From Tuctoria greenei (lineage: Eukaryota; Streptophyta; Magnoliopsida; Poales; Poaceae), in contig JAYESD010000004.1 of the NCBI GenBank assembly GCA_036927565.1, positions 70,616,933-70,680,932 on the forward strand: 64,000 nucleotides of DNA. The letters are read 5' to 3'. Of this stretch, positions 22,021 to 34,589 are shown piece after piece. The translations under genes were made by a program, and so were the position numbers. The notes under the pieces were generated by a model. That model saw nothing but the letters and a program-made list of their open reading frames with translations. It did no database searches and had not been told where the DNA came from. Position 1 is the first letter of the stretch; every line of letters begins with the position of its first letter.

Positions 22021-24321
22021 ATTGGTTTATTCTAAATCGGGGGAAGAACACGCCAAACACTTGCATATCGTGCTCCAATGATTGCGAGATCACAAGCTTT
22101 ATGCAAAATTCAGCAAGTGTGAGTTTTGGATCAGCCATGTACCATTTCTTGGTCACATTATTTCAGCGGAGGGCATCACTATTGATCCAAGCAAATTTGC
22201 AAGTGCTGAAATGGAAGTCTCCAATGTCTGTACACGAAGTTCACAACTTTCTCGGATTAGCAGGATATTATCGGAGATTCATTCCGAGCTTATCAAAAAT
22301 TGCTAAACCAATGACGAAGCTGCTGAAAAAGGGGACTAAATATATTTGGAGCAAGGCATGTGTGGATGCATTCCAAGCATTGATGAAACATCTCACAACA
22401 GCCCTAGTGCTAGCTCAGCCTGACACGACCAAATCTTTTGATGTTTATTGTGATGCGTCTAGCATTGGTCTCAGCTGCGTGTTAATGCAAGAAGGCCGCG
22501 TGATCGCGTATGGATCACGGCAGCTCCGAAATCATAAGCAGCATTATCCAACTCATGACCATGAGCTCGCTGCCGTGGTGCTCGCTTTGAAAATGTGGAG
22601 GCATTATTTACTTGGGGATCTAGTGCACCTCTACACCGATCACAAGAGTCTGAAATATATCTTCACTCAGATGGAGCTGAATATGCGATAGCGAAGATGG
22701 TTAGAACTGATCAAACATTATGGGATTGAAATTCATTACCATCCTGACAAGACAAATGTGGTTGACGATGCGCTAAGCCGCAAGTCTCACGTCAATAATT
22801 TGTCCATCACTCCAATGGACGAGGACGGACCGAGTTTATACTTGGTTCCATATAGAGCGTTATATAATCTTGATCTCATTCCTACCATACGAGAGGAGAT
22901 TATGGAAGCTCAAAAGAAAGACGTGGGTATGTCGCACATTCGGAGGAGAATGAAGAATGAGGAAATGAAGTGTTTATGAAGTGATGAGCATGGTACTATA
23001 TGGTTCAAATACCGTATAGTGGTACCCCTTATTTGACACTTCAGAAGAAAATCCTGGATGAAGCTCACTTGTCCAAGTACTCTATTCATCAGGGCAGCAA
23101 CAAGATGTATCAAGATCTAACAACCAGAGTCTGGTGGACACGGGTGTAAAGGGAAATTGCAATGTACGTATCCGAGTGTGATACGTGTCGGCGAGTGAAA
23201 GCTTACCACATGAGAAAGGCCGAACAGTTGCAACCATTGAAAATTCCGGCGTGGAAACGGGAGGATATTAGTATGGATTTCATCGTCGGTTTGCCTCACC
23301 TTCCACAATCATGATTCGATTTGGGTGATAGTCGATCGAATAACCAAATTATCTCATTTTATCCCTGTACATACAAAGTTTATTGCCAAGAAATATGCGG
23401 AGTTGTATATTGCAAGAGTCAAGTGCTTGCACGGAGTTCCCCGGACAAGTATTTCAGATCGCGATGCGCTGTTTGTTGCCCGTTTCTTGGAGCAGCTGCA
23501 TGCATCACTATGGACAAAAATGATCCGAAGCTCCGCATATCACCTGCAAACTGATAGTCAAATGAGCGGGTGAATCAAGTCCTCGAAGATATGCCATGCG
23601 CTTGTGCCATCCACCACGGCAAAAATTGGGATGTTCATTTAACATTGGTGGAGTTCTCATATAACAATGGCTATCAAGCTAGCATCAAGATGGCGCCGTA
23701 CGAAGCTCTCTACGGCCATAAATGTCGCACACCACTCTACTGGTGTGAATCCGGTGAGCGAGTGACAAATAGTATTGATCTTGTGAATGAAGCCGAAGAA
23801 CGAGTGCGAGTGATTCAAGCCAATCTCAAGGCTGCTCAATCTCATCAGAAAAGCAATGCGGATAAAAGACGTCGACCTCTCCACTTCGACATCAGAGACC
23901 ACGTTTATCTCCGTGTCTCTCAGATGAAAGGGATTCATCGTTTCGGAGTGAAGGGAAAACTTGCTCCACAATTTATCGGTCCATTCGCTATCATTGAAAA
24001 ATGCGGACCCGTGCCTATCGTTTGGAGTTACCGACGTCGCTTGCTGGTGTTCATAATGTATTCCACCTTTCTCAGCTGCGGAAGTGCTTTAAATCCTTAG
24101 CTGAAATCCGCACCGAAGATCTTGAGGTTCCCCAACCGGATCTCACTTATTCAGAGTATCCGATCCGTATTATCGATGAAAAGACTCACGCCACCAAGAA
24201 CCGGACTTTGTACTTCTACAAAGTCCTATGGAGTAACCATACCACTGAGGAAGCGACATGGGAAAGCGAGGACTATCTCCGATCAAACTATCCGGATTTA
24301 TTATCATCTCATATCCGATAA
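22021..24321 (+). pseudogene. Chromovirus pol fragment: RT end, RNase H, integrase, chromodomain
   Basis: Starts mid-RT just after the catalytic Asp pair (YSKSGEEH, near 22030), then LYAKFSKCEFW, GLAGYYRRFI, RNase H VYCDASS (near 22450), a DHKSLKYI motif, HHCC region, integrase core (SDRDALF near 23455) and a chromodomain ending at TAA 24319-24321. The frame shifts near 22200. Stops lie at 22689-22691, 22977-22979 and 23027-23029, and more breaks follow near 23150 and 23315. A 1-bp deletion near 23560 falls beside the catalytic Glu, and another shift lies near 24005. The chromodomain is thought to guide integration to methylated histone H3. Confidence 0.82.
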
Positions 24322-24368
24322 TCTTTTACCTCCGTCTCTTTTATTTGTAATCTTGGGACGAGATTCTT

Positions 24369-24383
24369 TTAAGGGGGGGAGGA
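24369..24383 (+). promoter_or_regulatory. Polypurine tract of chromovirus fragment
   Basis: TTAAGGGGGGAGGAA directly before the LTR start TGTAAAAGCCC at 24384. Confidence 0.75.
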
Positions 24384-27300
24384 ATGTAAAAGCCCTAAAA
24401 TTTAGAGTGCAAAGTTCTGAAAGGACAATTTAAAATTTGAATAGGAAAAAGAAATCAAAATGGAAACTGAAAAATCAAACCAATTCCAGACTTCAATGGA
24501 GGGAATTCAAATATTCAAAACTTGCTCGTGTTCAAACTTTGCCAAAATAAACATCTGAGTTCACCATTAAATTCCAAATATTCCAATTAGTCTCTCTGCA
24601 AAGTTTCAAAATTTTAAAGCTCATTTGCTATTTAATTCAGTGGCTCCATTGAATTCCATTCAATTTCAAATTCAAATTTGAATTTCAATTGAAACTTGAT
24701 CAATTCAAAGATTTGAGTTCAGAATCAATTTCTACACCTTCAATTTAGTCTACCAGAAAATATCTAGAATTTTTGGATGCATTGGGAGAATTAAAGGACG
24801 GAGAAGGGATTAGGATGGAAAGGTGGGGCCCACTCTCCAGTGACTCAAATGCGGTGCTGCACCTCTGTTTTCACGGTCGACACCGCACGACATGCAAGCC
24901 ACTGAGCTGCTTGCTTGGTTGCATCACGGCAAGCTCTCCACTCCTCTCCCTGTCTATTTCTACACCTCCTGGCTGACAACGTCAAGTTCCTAGCTCTGTT
25001 TTGCCTTCCTGCAGCAGTTTCGCCCCGCTGTCGCCACTGTGCCGCCCTCCAGCTCGTCGCTTCGTGCCTCCGTTCTAGCCCTCGGTTGATGAAGCTCCAA
25101 GAACCAAAAAGTAGTGCACCAACCTTATCTAGCTTCTCCTACAATTCCCTCTTTGTTTACTTGGCTGATACCCCAGTATTTTGAAGTTCTGCGGACGTCG
25201 TCGTTGAGCCGCCGTGGACGTCGTCCTTTGTCCACCGTGGTGCTGGCAAACTAGGTCGTTTCAAGCTTCAATTTCAACAAACAAACTGAGCGCCAGGGCA
25301 CCACCTTGCTCACGGTGAAAACCGTTCTTAGGTTAATCCCTTATCGAGCACGAAATCTTCTTTTCCTTTTTAGCATGCCTTTAACGTTCTTTCTAGGTTT
25401 ACCTTGCAATTCCTTTTCTAGATGTAACTACCTTCTAATCCAGTTGCATACCAGTTTCCTGACCACCTTACGCGTCTGCACGAGCAAAAATAAGAGAGAA
25501 TAATTGATAAACGGCTGTGATATCCCGATTTTCGTAGCTGCCATTGAAAAAGCTTCGGTTCACCATCGAACTCGGCATGGCCGACCCTTCCATCTTTTTT
25601 CTCTCCATGTTCATCTTCCTCATGATTCCCAGAAGCTTCCCAACCATTTTCTGTGCTGATTATGCTTTGGGACGGCAGTTCTGACATGGCCGGAACCCTA
25701 GAGCCGCCGCCGCCGTCGCGCGCGCACCTCCGGCCTCTGCCGGCGAGTGACGACCCCACCACCGTGCTCAGCGTGCGATGTTACGCTCAGGCGGCGGGTT
25801 TGGGGAGGGGTGATGGCCAGGAAAGCCGAGCCGGCGAGCCCGCCGGCGCTGCGCCGCCGCGGCTAGCCGAGCGCTGCCCTTGTCGCGAGGTAGATGATGG
25901 GGGTGGAGGGTCCCACGTGTCAGCGACTGATTTTCCTCCATCGGATCTGCTATGGCCACAGGATCAGGTGTGGCTGCGCGGGTTAGACCCTATGGCCCAT
26001 ATGTGGCCTAGCTGCGATTGGATCATTTTAAACAGTGGGGTCCAGTTGATTAATTGAAATTGTTTTCCTTTCCAAAAAAATGCAGAATTTGAGCCAACTT
26101 CTAAATTAAATTACTCCTAGCATACTTGCTCAAATAATTCCAAATAATTCTGGTAGACTCATCTTGATCCCTATTGTGCAGTTGTGCCATTTGTTGGTCA
26201 TGGAAGTCCCAGAATTTTCATAATTAATTCCTTTGAGCTAACTGCTTGGTAAATTAATTATCCATGGTATGCTAATTGGAAGATTCCCAATTTTGGTCAG
26301 GAAACTCTTAAAATACACTTGATCTCCAGGAAAAAATTCAAGTTCATTGGACTTCATTTACTGGGTGAATCAATGTTGCAAATCTCTATGTAGTTGAAAA
26401 TTAAGAAAAGTACAGAAAAAGTTTCAGTATTTTCCAAAACTTGTAAAATTAATTTCTCCCTATAGGAAGCTCGTAAAAATATGAAACAAAATTTACCAGA
26501 ACCAGTAAAACCTCCTCTACCATAATCATCCACTTTTAGCCATGAAAAAACTCTAGAATTTAGTACCAAATTTAGAGAAGCCTTTTACTTGTTGGAATTT
26601 TAGAGACAACAAGCTCCCTTGAACATAAGAACCTCATAGAACCTAGTATCCACCGTAACAATCCCAAAGCCAATTAAAATCTTCTTCATACCTGATCAGT
26701 GTTCATAAGATCTTTTATATAGTTTCACTATCACTCATCTACTTTATATATTGCATATCATATAGTGACCGAGATCGAGGAGGAGCCAAAGACCTTTGGA
26801 CAGCATCCTCCCAGAAGCTAACTTTCCCTCTACTTGGATCCAGACAAGCCCCAATTTGCATTTAAGTGCTATTTCAAAGTTTATATTTGTATCACTTATG
26901 TCTAGGATGAACTTTGTGCATTAGGGCTAAGGTGCTTGTTACTCCACTTGCACGACCCACAAATCCCATGGAGTATTGGGTAGGTCTACAGCTTGACGAG
27001 TAGAAAATGCCATGCTAATGTTTTGAGGAATTCGGTAGAAGTCGAGTAGTTGGAATCTACTCGCGAGATAGGATTTTATCACACAAGATGAAGTTTTTCA
27101 AAGAATGGTTTATGAATATTAATTGGAGACCGAGCAGTGGGATAGGAGGCTGTGAGACGTGGTCTCACATTCGTAGCCCTTCTTGTGTCGATTGAAGACC
27201 GATCCGTGTGTGGCCCTGCTAGACAAGTTTGAACTGTATCGGATGCATACTGGGCATATGGGACCCAGGAAATCGATGTAACTTGATAACTTGGGTGTCG

Positions 27301-28183
27301 AGGCATAGCCCATTCTCGATAGGGGTGGGTTGAGGGTAGCAAAGTGTAAATCTGTCGGTGGGCACATACACGCTCCGTACGGGGACCTTATGCCTGCCAT
27401 GGTGGGACTAGATCGGCTTTTGAGTTTCTTGTGAAAGGTTACTGCATATGACGTGGTGAGGAGCACGACACGCTCCTTATGCACGGGTGTATGTGACGTG
27501 TTATTCGGGTGTCTACTGATTGCAATCACTGCCCCTCGCAGTTATTTGAGTACCACTTGTTCACTGCGCTGTGACGTAGTAAATAGAGAAGAAGCTAGGA
27601 GAATATTATGTATTGAATTATAATTGTTTGCAACTATGCTTTCTATAGAATATGCTCACTAAAGTTACTTTTATTGAAACTTTAAGCTGCTGTTAACAAT
27701 CTGAAAAATTAAGGATCAACATGTAGGCGAGTCATTTACTACTATATCTCTTCCTATGTTAAGTATCCCTACATGTAGAGTTCCATGTTTAGGTAAGACG
27801 GTTAAGTCTTGCTGAGCCTTCGTGCCCACGGTTGATATATTAAGTTGTTTGCAGGTGAGACGTATGAGGAAGGGCCCGATGATGAGGTGATGCCCCCGTC
27901 GGAGTATACCGCCAAGTGGGAGCCCTGCACGCCGCCGTAAATTGTTGTGTGCTGCTAGTGTGTAGCGTCCCCTGGCTGGACGGCTACACTTTTGCATAGC
28001 TAGGCTAGGAGTTTAGCTACGAATATTATCTTCCACTGTATATTAAGAATTGTAAAAGACTTCTGCTGTTTATATAAATAAAACTTTGTATTTTGTCGTA
28101 TTCTTTTCGTGTGTGCTGTTGGGTGCCGCATCGCACGGCACCACCCTCTGCGATTCCTGGAATGCGTGGACCCGATCCCCACA
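24384..28183 (+). repeat. 3' LTR of chromovirus fragment (about 3.8 kb)
   Basis: Bounded by TGTAAAAGCCC and CCCCACA, with Sirevirus gag on its right. AT-rich except for a GC- and CpG-rich block at about 25680-25980. No supported ORF. The right boundary is sharp because Sirevirus coding sequence restarts at 28184. The partner LTR is deleted, so length cannot be checked inside the window. Confidence 0.72.
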
Positions 28184-28566
28184 GTAGAGATGGTCATGTC
28201 ATAGATTTTTGTTATAGACTAGCTAAACAACAGAAAAAGGAAAGAATGCAAGCTAGATCTCATAACTCTCATGCAATATTTGCTGCACATGCTAAACCGA
28301 ATATCAAGAACATGCAATCTGCTGTTATGAGTCCAAAACATTCAAAGTTTGCTCCCAAACCTACTGTTTTTCGTGCTACACATGTAACACCTCGTAAGAC
28401 AGTAGATGGGTACAAAAATCCTCAAACTTTGGCTCATAAACCTGCTGTTTTGTCTCAGCTTTCGCGTGTTTTTCTTGCTGCACGTCGTGTGACTGAGTAC
28501 TGGATTCCTAAATGTCTTTTGACTAACCCCAATATTGAGTCATCAATGTATTGTGCCTCGATGTAG
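28184..28566 (+). pseudogene. Sirevirus gag C-terminal end, copy B
   Basis: Resumes inside the second CCHC knuckle (RDGHVIDFC) and runs in frame to the amber at 28564-28566, the same codon as the amber of copy A at 16013-16015. Everything 5' of this point was displaced by the chromovirus and later deleted. Confidence 0.82.
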
Positions 28567-31500
28567 GTTACACATTTGAGGAAGGAGAACATTTGGATTG
28601 TGGATTCAGGTTGCTAACGCCACATGACTGGTAACAAAGATTGGTTCTCCTCCCTCTCTTTTGTGTCACGTGTAGAGAATGTTACTTTTGCTGATAATTC
28701 TTTAACTCCTATAATTGCTGAAGGTTCGGTTAGAGTAAGTAATCACTACACTTTGAAGGATGTGTCACTTGTTAAAAATTTTAAATACAACTTGCTTTCT
28801 ATTTCACAATTGCTAGATGAAAATCTGGAAATTAGTTTTATTAAAAATTGCTGCAAGGTTGTAGATTCAAACAATGAGCTTATTTTTAACATGTCTCAGT
28901 TTGGAAGAGTTTTTAAATCTGATTTTAAATGTCATCCTCTAAGCATAGGTGTCTAGTTGCTAATGATTCAAAGGACTTATATTTTTGGCATCTTAGACTT
29001 GGTCACGTAGGCTTTGATCATCTAATGCATACGTGGACTGCCTAAGCTTAAAGGGGACAAAGAAATTATGTGCTCTTCTTGTATACATGCTAAGATGGTT
29101 GCAGGTTCACATGCTCCTCTCACAATGACCATGACAACTGAACCGGGTCAACTTTTGCAGCTTGACACCGTAGGACCTTCATGTGTTCAATCCTTCGGAG
29201 CTAATTGGTATGTTCTTTCGATTGTTGATGACTATTCTAGATACTCTTGGGTTTTCTTTATGGCATCTAAGAATGAAGCTTTTAGTCACTTTAGAACTTT
29301 ATTTCTTAGATTATCAATTGATCACCTAGGATCTTTAAAAGCAATTAGAAGTGATAACGAAACCAAATTTAAAATTTAATCATTTGATCACTTTTGTGCT
29401 GAAAATGGAATAGATCATCAATTTTCTTCACCTTATGTATCTCAACAAAACAGTGATGTAGAGAGAAAGAACAGAACCTTAGTTGAGATGGCTAGGACTA
29501 TGCTTGATGAATATCAAACTCCTAGAAAATTTTGGGCAGATGCAATTGCAACCGCTTTTTATGTCTCAAGTCGTGTTTTCTTGCGTGCTATGCTAGGAAA
29601 AACACCATATGAGCTTCCGCTTGGACATAGGCCTAGTGTCACATACTTTCAGATCTTTGGTTGTAAATACTTTGTTAAGAAACATGGTAATCTTCATAAA
29701 TTTGAACCTAGATCAGTTGATGGCGTGTTTCTTGGTCATCCATCTCATACTAGAGGCTACCGTGTGATTTTACTTGGCACTAACAAAATTGTGGAGACTT
29801 ATGAGGTTTCTTTTGACGAAGCTAGCCCAGGTACTAGCTCTAATATTACAGTTCCAGATCCATATCCGCAGGGGGAGAACCTTTTCATCGAATAAGACAA
29901 ATAAGTGGTGCTGCTGCCCGAAAATTCAGAAGCAAATGACTTTGATCACGCTACTGATTTTGCACCACAACCAACACCAACAACTACTGTAGTTGGTAAA
30001 GATCGACCTCAAGCCACAAGTTCTTCGATCTATGATGGACATCAAGAACAAGGAGCTTGTGAAGTGTCTACTCCCCTTCGAATCCTCAAAAGTCATCCTC
30101 CACAACAAATCATTGGGAGCTTGCACAAACGAGTCACACGGTACAGGTTTTGCGATCCAAACTGTCAAACTCGTTCTGCTTTTGTTGCTTCTTTTGAACT
30201 CAAAGATATATCACACACACTCACTAATGAATTTTGGATTATTGCCATGCAAGAAGAGTTAGAAAATTTTGAAAGAAATAATATTTGGAAACTTGTACCT
30301 CTACCTCAAGGTTACACTTTAATTGGAACTAAATGGGTGTTTAAATATAAACAAAGTGAGGATGGGGTTGCGGTTAGGAATAAGGCTAGGTTGGTTGCTC
30401 AAGGTTTCACACAAATTGAAGGTCTAGATTTTGATGAAACTTTTGCTCCTGTTGCTAGATTAGAAGCCATAAGAATTTTGTTAGCTTTTGCTGCATCTAA
30501 AGGTTTCAAGTTATATCAAATGTATTTTAAAAGTGCTTTTCTTAATGGCTACATAGATGAGGAGGTTTATGTCAAGCAACCCCTGGGTTTTGAAAATCCA
30601 GATTTTCCTAATCATGTTTACAAACCATCCAAAGCTTTGTACGGTCTCAAACAAGTCCCTAGAGCATGGTATGATAGGTTAAAAACATTCTTACTTGAAA
30701 AGGGGTTTACCATGGGCAAGGTTGATAAAACCATTTTTGTGCTTAAGCATGGCAATGACTCATTATTCGTTCAAGTGTATATAGATGATATTATCTTTGG
30801 TTGTGCTTCTCATGATCTTGTGTCCAACTTTTCATCTATGATAAGTTACGAATTAGAGATGAGTATGATGGGAGAACTCACATACTCTTTGGGGTTGCAA
30901 ATCAAGCAAACCAAGGAAGGTACCTTTGTGCATCAAACAAAGTATACAAGAGATGTTCTTAAGCGCTTAAACATGGACAAAAGCAAGCCCCTTCGGACAC
31001 CAATGGGTAGAGCAACAACACTTGAAATTGATGAAGATAGTGAACCCGTGGATAAAAAAGAATATAGAAGCATGATCAGATCACTTTTGTACCTCACGAC
31101 ATAAAGACCGGACATACAATTCAACGTATGTCTTTGTGCACAGTTTCAAGCTTCCCCATGTGCTTCACATCGTCAAGCCATCAAAAGGATTCTCAGGTAC
31201 TTACATGGAACTCAAGAATTTGTCATTTTTCTTCGTTCTTCCTCAACCATTACTTTGAAAGCCTTTTCAGATGCTGATTTTGGGGGTTGTAGGATTCATA
31301 GGAAAAGTTGTTCAGGTGCTTGTCATTTTCTTGGTAATTCACTTGTTGCTTGGTCTAGAAAACAAAACTCAGTTGCACAATCCACAGCCAAATCTGAATA
31401 TGAAGCTGCTGCTAGCGCCTGCTCAAAAATTCTTTAGATTGTTCAAGCACCTAAGGACTATGGGGTTGATCTAGATAGTGTTCCACTGTTTTGTGATAAT

Positions 31501-31728
31501 ACTAGTGCCATTTGCATTGCTAAAAACCCCGTGCAACTTTTGAGAACAAAGCACATTAACATTAGGTATCATTTTCTCCGTGATAATGTTGAAAAAGGAA
31601 ACATTGTGCTTCACCATGTAGATACCGAACATTAATTGGCTGACATTTTTACAAAACCTTTAGATTTCACTCGTTTTTGTTACATTCATGGTGAAATAGG
31701 GGTTATGCATCCTCATGGCTTAAATTGA
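28567..31728 (+). pseudogene. Sirevirus pol, copy B
   Basis: Protease IVDSGC (near 28600) with a TAA in the active-site loop at 28615-28617, then GAG-pre-integrase, integrase zinc region CSSCIHAKM (29068), LDTVGP with the first catalytic Asp kept, SDN near 29355 with altered neighbours, and ERKNRTL. RT is open from 29905 to a TAA at 31102-31104 and has YIDDIIFG near 30780. RNase H near 31255-31437 ends in a stop at 31435-31437. The natural end is TGA 31726-31728. Breaks also lie near 28954, 29379 and 29893. RT is better preserved than in copy A. Confidence 0.85.
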
Positions 31729-32722
31729 GGGGGAGCTTTCAAATTTGGGATCTGAATTTAAAAGTAATATGAGCATAGTATTTCATAATATATGACTTTG
31801 TGATTCCTTTCACATGCTGAAGTTTCTTACTACATTACTCATGTTATACATTTTGTAGTTTTTGCCATGACTAGTAATTGGAATAATTACTTACACTAAA
31901 TCTGGTCATGATCAAACTTTCTTGCTGTTTTGAACTTGTTGCATGCTCACAAGTGCTTTTAATAATGAAAAATTAATCAATCAACTATCCACATATTGAG
32001 CTTTTATGATAAAATATAAATGAGAAAAGATCAAGAGAATATGCATGCATTGCACTTCTTCTTTTGAGATGGCTTATCATTGCACTTAGATATGAACTTA
32101 GAAGAATTTGTGTATGACTAAAACCATGTCCTTAAACCTCTGATTGTCAAATGACATAGGCTTGGCTGGGTTGGTTAGAATAAGGTAGATGGAGCATATA
32201 ATCTCTTTCAAATGTTATATGATAAGAAATTGTGCTTTAAATAATATTGAAAAATGAAAAATGCAGCAACAAGTGTCATGCTTTCAGGTTTTGAAATAGT
32301 TAAGTTTGTTAGATCATGACTTGCTTAAATTGAAAATTACTTTTTTTTTCTCTAGCATGGCTTACGCTACTTTATGTATTTCATTGATGTGATAGTGTAA
32401 GTTACTTGATAGTATGACATGGATGAGCTTTGTTTTATATGTATATGTTATATTATGCTCATAACAAATTAAAATTTCTCTTTTGTACCTTGCTGAATAC
32501 ATTGTCAAAGGGGGAGAAATCAATCACACATTGCACACATTCACAAGTGTTTTGGCACGATTCTTCTTAGGGGAGAATTTTTTGTTTTTCTTCTCTTTTA
32601 TTTCTGATTTACAAAGAGGGAGAAATATTTCAGGGAGAAATTTGTTTTCAAAACTTTTCATGTGAATAAGCAATTGTTTGGATTTCAAGTGGTGTTGCCA
32701 ATGCATTCATCAAGGGGGAGAT
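31726..32722 (+). promoter_or_regulatory. 3' untranslated region with repeated polypurine tracts (copy B)
   Basis: The counterpart of 19187-20138. AGGGGGAG-type tracts lie near 31728, 32508, 32568, 32613, 32630 and at 32712-32722 next to the LTR. No ORF of interest. Confidence 0.65.
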
Positions 32723-34589
32723 TGTGAGACCTATGTATGCAGAATACATTGGCTATGATGACAAAAGTTTTGAATACTGCCAAAACACTCTTTTAACAAA
32801 GTCCGACTCTAGGTCCGAGCTCTTACATGGTCCGACGATAGGTCCGGCCTGTTTTGGGTAGCTCCGGCAAGGTCCGACGTGTCTGACTTCTTTAGCTATG
32901 TCTGACTTCTTTGTCTAGGTCCGACTTGTTTTGGCTAGGTCCGACTTCTTTTGCTAGGTCCAACGTATTTGTCTAGGTCCGACTTGTTTTATCTAGGTCT
33001 GACTTGCTATGACTTGGTTTGAAACGTTTTTGCTAGGTCCGGCGCAAGGTTCAACTAGCTTTGATAAGCTCTGGCGCTAGGTCCGACTAGCTTTGATAAG
33101 CTCCGGCGCTGGGTCCGACTAGCTTTGGTTAGCTCCGGTGTTAGGTCCTGCTAGCTTTGGTAAGCTCCGGTTCAAGATCCGGTTAGCTTTGACAAGTTCC
33201 GGTGCTAGATTGCAATGGTTCTGCTTTAACTTGCAATGTCTCAAACTTGCTTTACACTTATGGAAAGTTTGCATAGTATTCTTTTACTAAGTTTTTGATG
33301 CGTTTTGGCTGATCATGGTGGTTAATGTTTTTGCTATGGTTTGCAACATGCTTATGTGAGGTGCTCATGTAAGGTGTTGTGGTTTCGGAACTAACGTGAG
33401 TGAAGTCGAGGACTTGTGCTTGGAAGTATTGGTTATTGATTCATGTGCAGGTGTTGCTTTAGTTCAATACATGGCTGGTGACGGGATCCATTGAACTAGT
33501 CTTAGGGATAAGATGAGGTTCAACAACCAAGTTCTGGAGGAATTGTGGTTGCTTTGATCGGGAGGTTGCGCAATATGTTTGAATCAAGAACAATGCATAT
33601 GAAGGTATCATGGACATTGTTGGAAGATGTTTGCATGTGTGCAAGGAGTGCATGGACGTGGCAATATGTTTCCAAGGCATGATGAAAAGAAGTGGACGTA
33701 AAGAGTTGGTCGAAAAGGTCCACCCGGCTGGAATATGCCTCAGGCTGCGGCTGAGGTGGTTATGGTTCGTTTATGGAAAGTTTTGAGTTTGTTTTTGTTA
33801 GATTGCATGTGGGTCACGAAGTTGAGTTTTTATTAGAAATGTGGGATACGTTTCTAAGTGGTTTGGAAGTCTTAAGATTGCTTCTATCTACGTATAGAAG
33901 AATCCTGAGCAGTTATGGAATGTTTCGGTGGAAACTGAGTAAGATACGAGTCCTAGTTTGGTTTGTGTTGGCCTCATGGCTGGTTATATAAGCTAGAGAG
34001 GTCAGAGCTCGTAGTGTACAGATTTTGGGCTGTTCCTCTTGTGTTCTATTGAATAAAGATCATAGTTTAAAGAAACTTTTGTGCCCTGTTCGTCCGACTT
34101 GTTTCAGACAAGTTTTTCTCAATGAGTTTCTGCATAACACTATCTTTCTTTGGTGGTTTCATCATAACTTGAGTTTTACAGATCCAATTGACGTGATTCT
34201 TTTTGGGTTGTCTTCACAACTTGATTATCTATCATCTTTGAAAATTTCACGGTCATTGGATATGTCATTTCTGATCTACACGAGTTTCTTTGCAGTGTTG
34301 TAGATCTGATTTTTCTCGAATAGAATAGATTGACCTTTGTTTGATCTTTTGATCATAACTTGAGTTTTTCTCAAACTATTTTTGTGATTCTTGTTGTGAC
34401 GTCTTCGTGACTTGATTATTCACAATCAATACCGGTTTTGTCACAATTGATCACGTTTTGATTTGTCACACACAAAATTTCTTTAACAGATCAATTTTCT
34501 GCCAATGGGTTTTCATTGCTTCCGCTGAAAAGTTGTAATCTACCATTCACCCCCCTCTGATAGCTTTTCACGTGCTCTTCGATCTTACA
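32723..34589 (+). repeat. Sirevirus 3' LTR, copy B (1867 bp)
   Basis: TGTGAGACC to CTTCGATCTTACA. It has TATATAA at 33985-33991, a 32-bp repeat array at 33058-33185 and many TCCGAC motifs. More diverged from the middle LTR than the middle LTR is from copy C. Confidence 0.88.
33058..33185 (+). repeat. 32-bp minisatellite in Sirevirus U3, 4 units (copy B)
   Basis: Units start at 33058, 33090, 33122 and 33154, the same 32-bp period and consensus as the array at 20458. Confidence 0.82.

Larger units (their letters stand above)
22021..28183 (+). mobile_element. Chromodomain Ty3/gypsy element (Tekay/Del-like), 5' deleted
   Basis: Begins abruptly inside RT and continues through RNase H, integrase and C-terminal chromodomain to a polypurine tract and a 3.8-kb LTR ending CCCCACA at 28183. 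Sirevirus gag resumes at 28184, so the element sat in Sirevirus copy B. Its 5' LTR, gag, protease and most of RT are gone, removed with the 5' part of copy B. Confidence 0.8.
12837..34589 (+). mobile_element. Sirevirus-type Ty1/copia composite: LTR-A-LTR-B-LTR
   Basis: Three LTRs of one copia family in direct orientation with two internal regions. The first LTR is 5' truncated (12837-13652), and 20139-22020 and 32723-34589 are full. Region A (13653-20138) is complete in layout. Region B has lost its 5' part, and a chromodomain gypsy fragment (22021-28183) is lodged in it. The long coiled-coil Gag with two CCHC knuckles, repeated polypurine tracts and CpG-rich LTR repeats fit the Sirevirus (SIRE/Maximus) genus. 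The middle LTR serves as 3' LTR of A and apparently 5' LTR of B, because it is followed by the start of the primer site. Confidence 0.75.

Noticed and set aside
25653..26057. Pro/Arg-rich ORF in the 22021-28183 element
   Set aside because: It lies in the CpG-rich block of the LTR; composition alone keeps it open.
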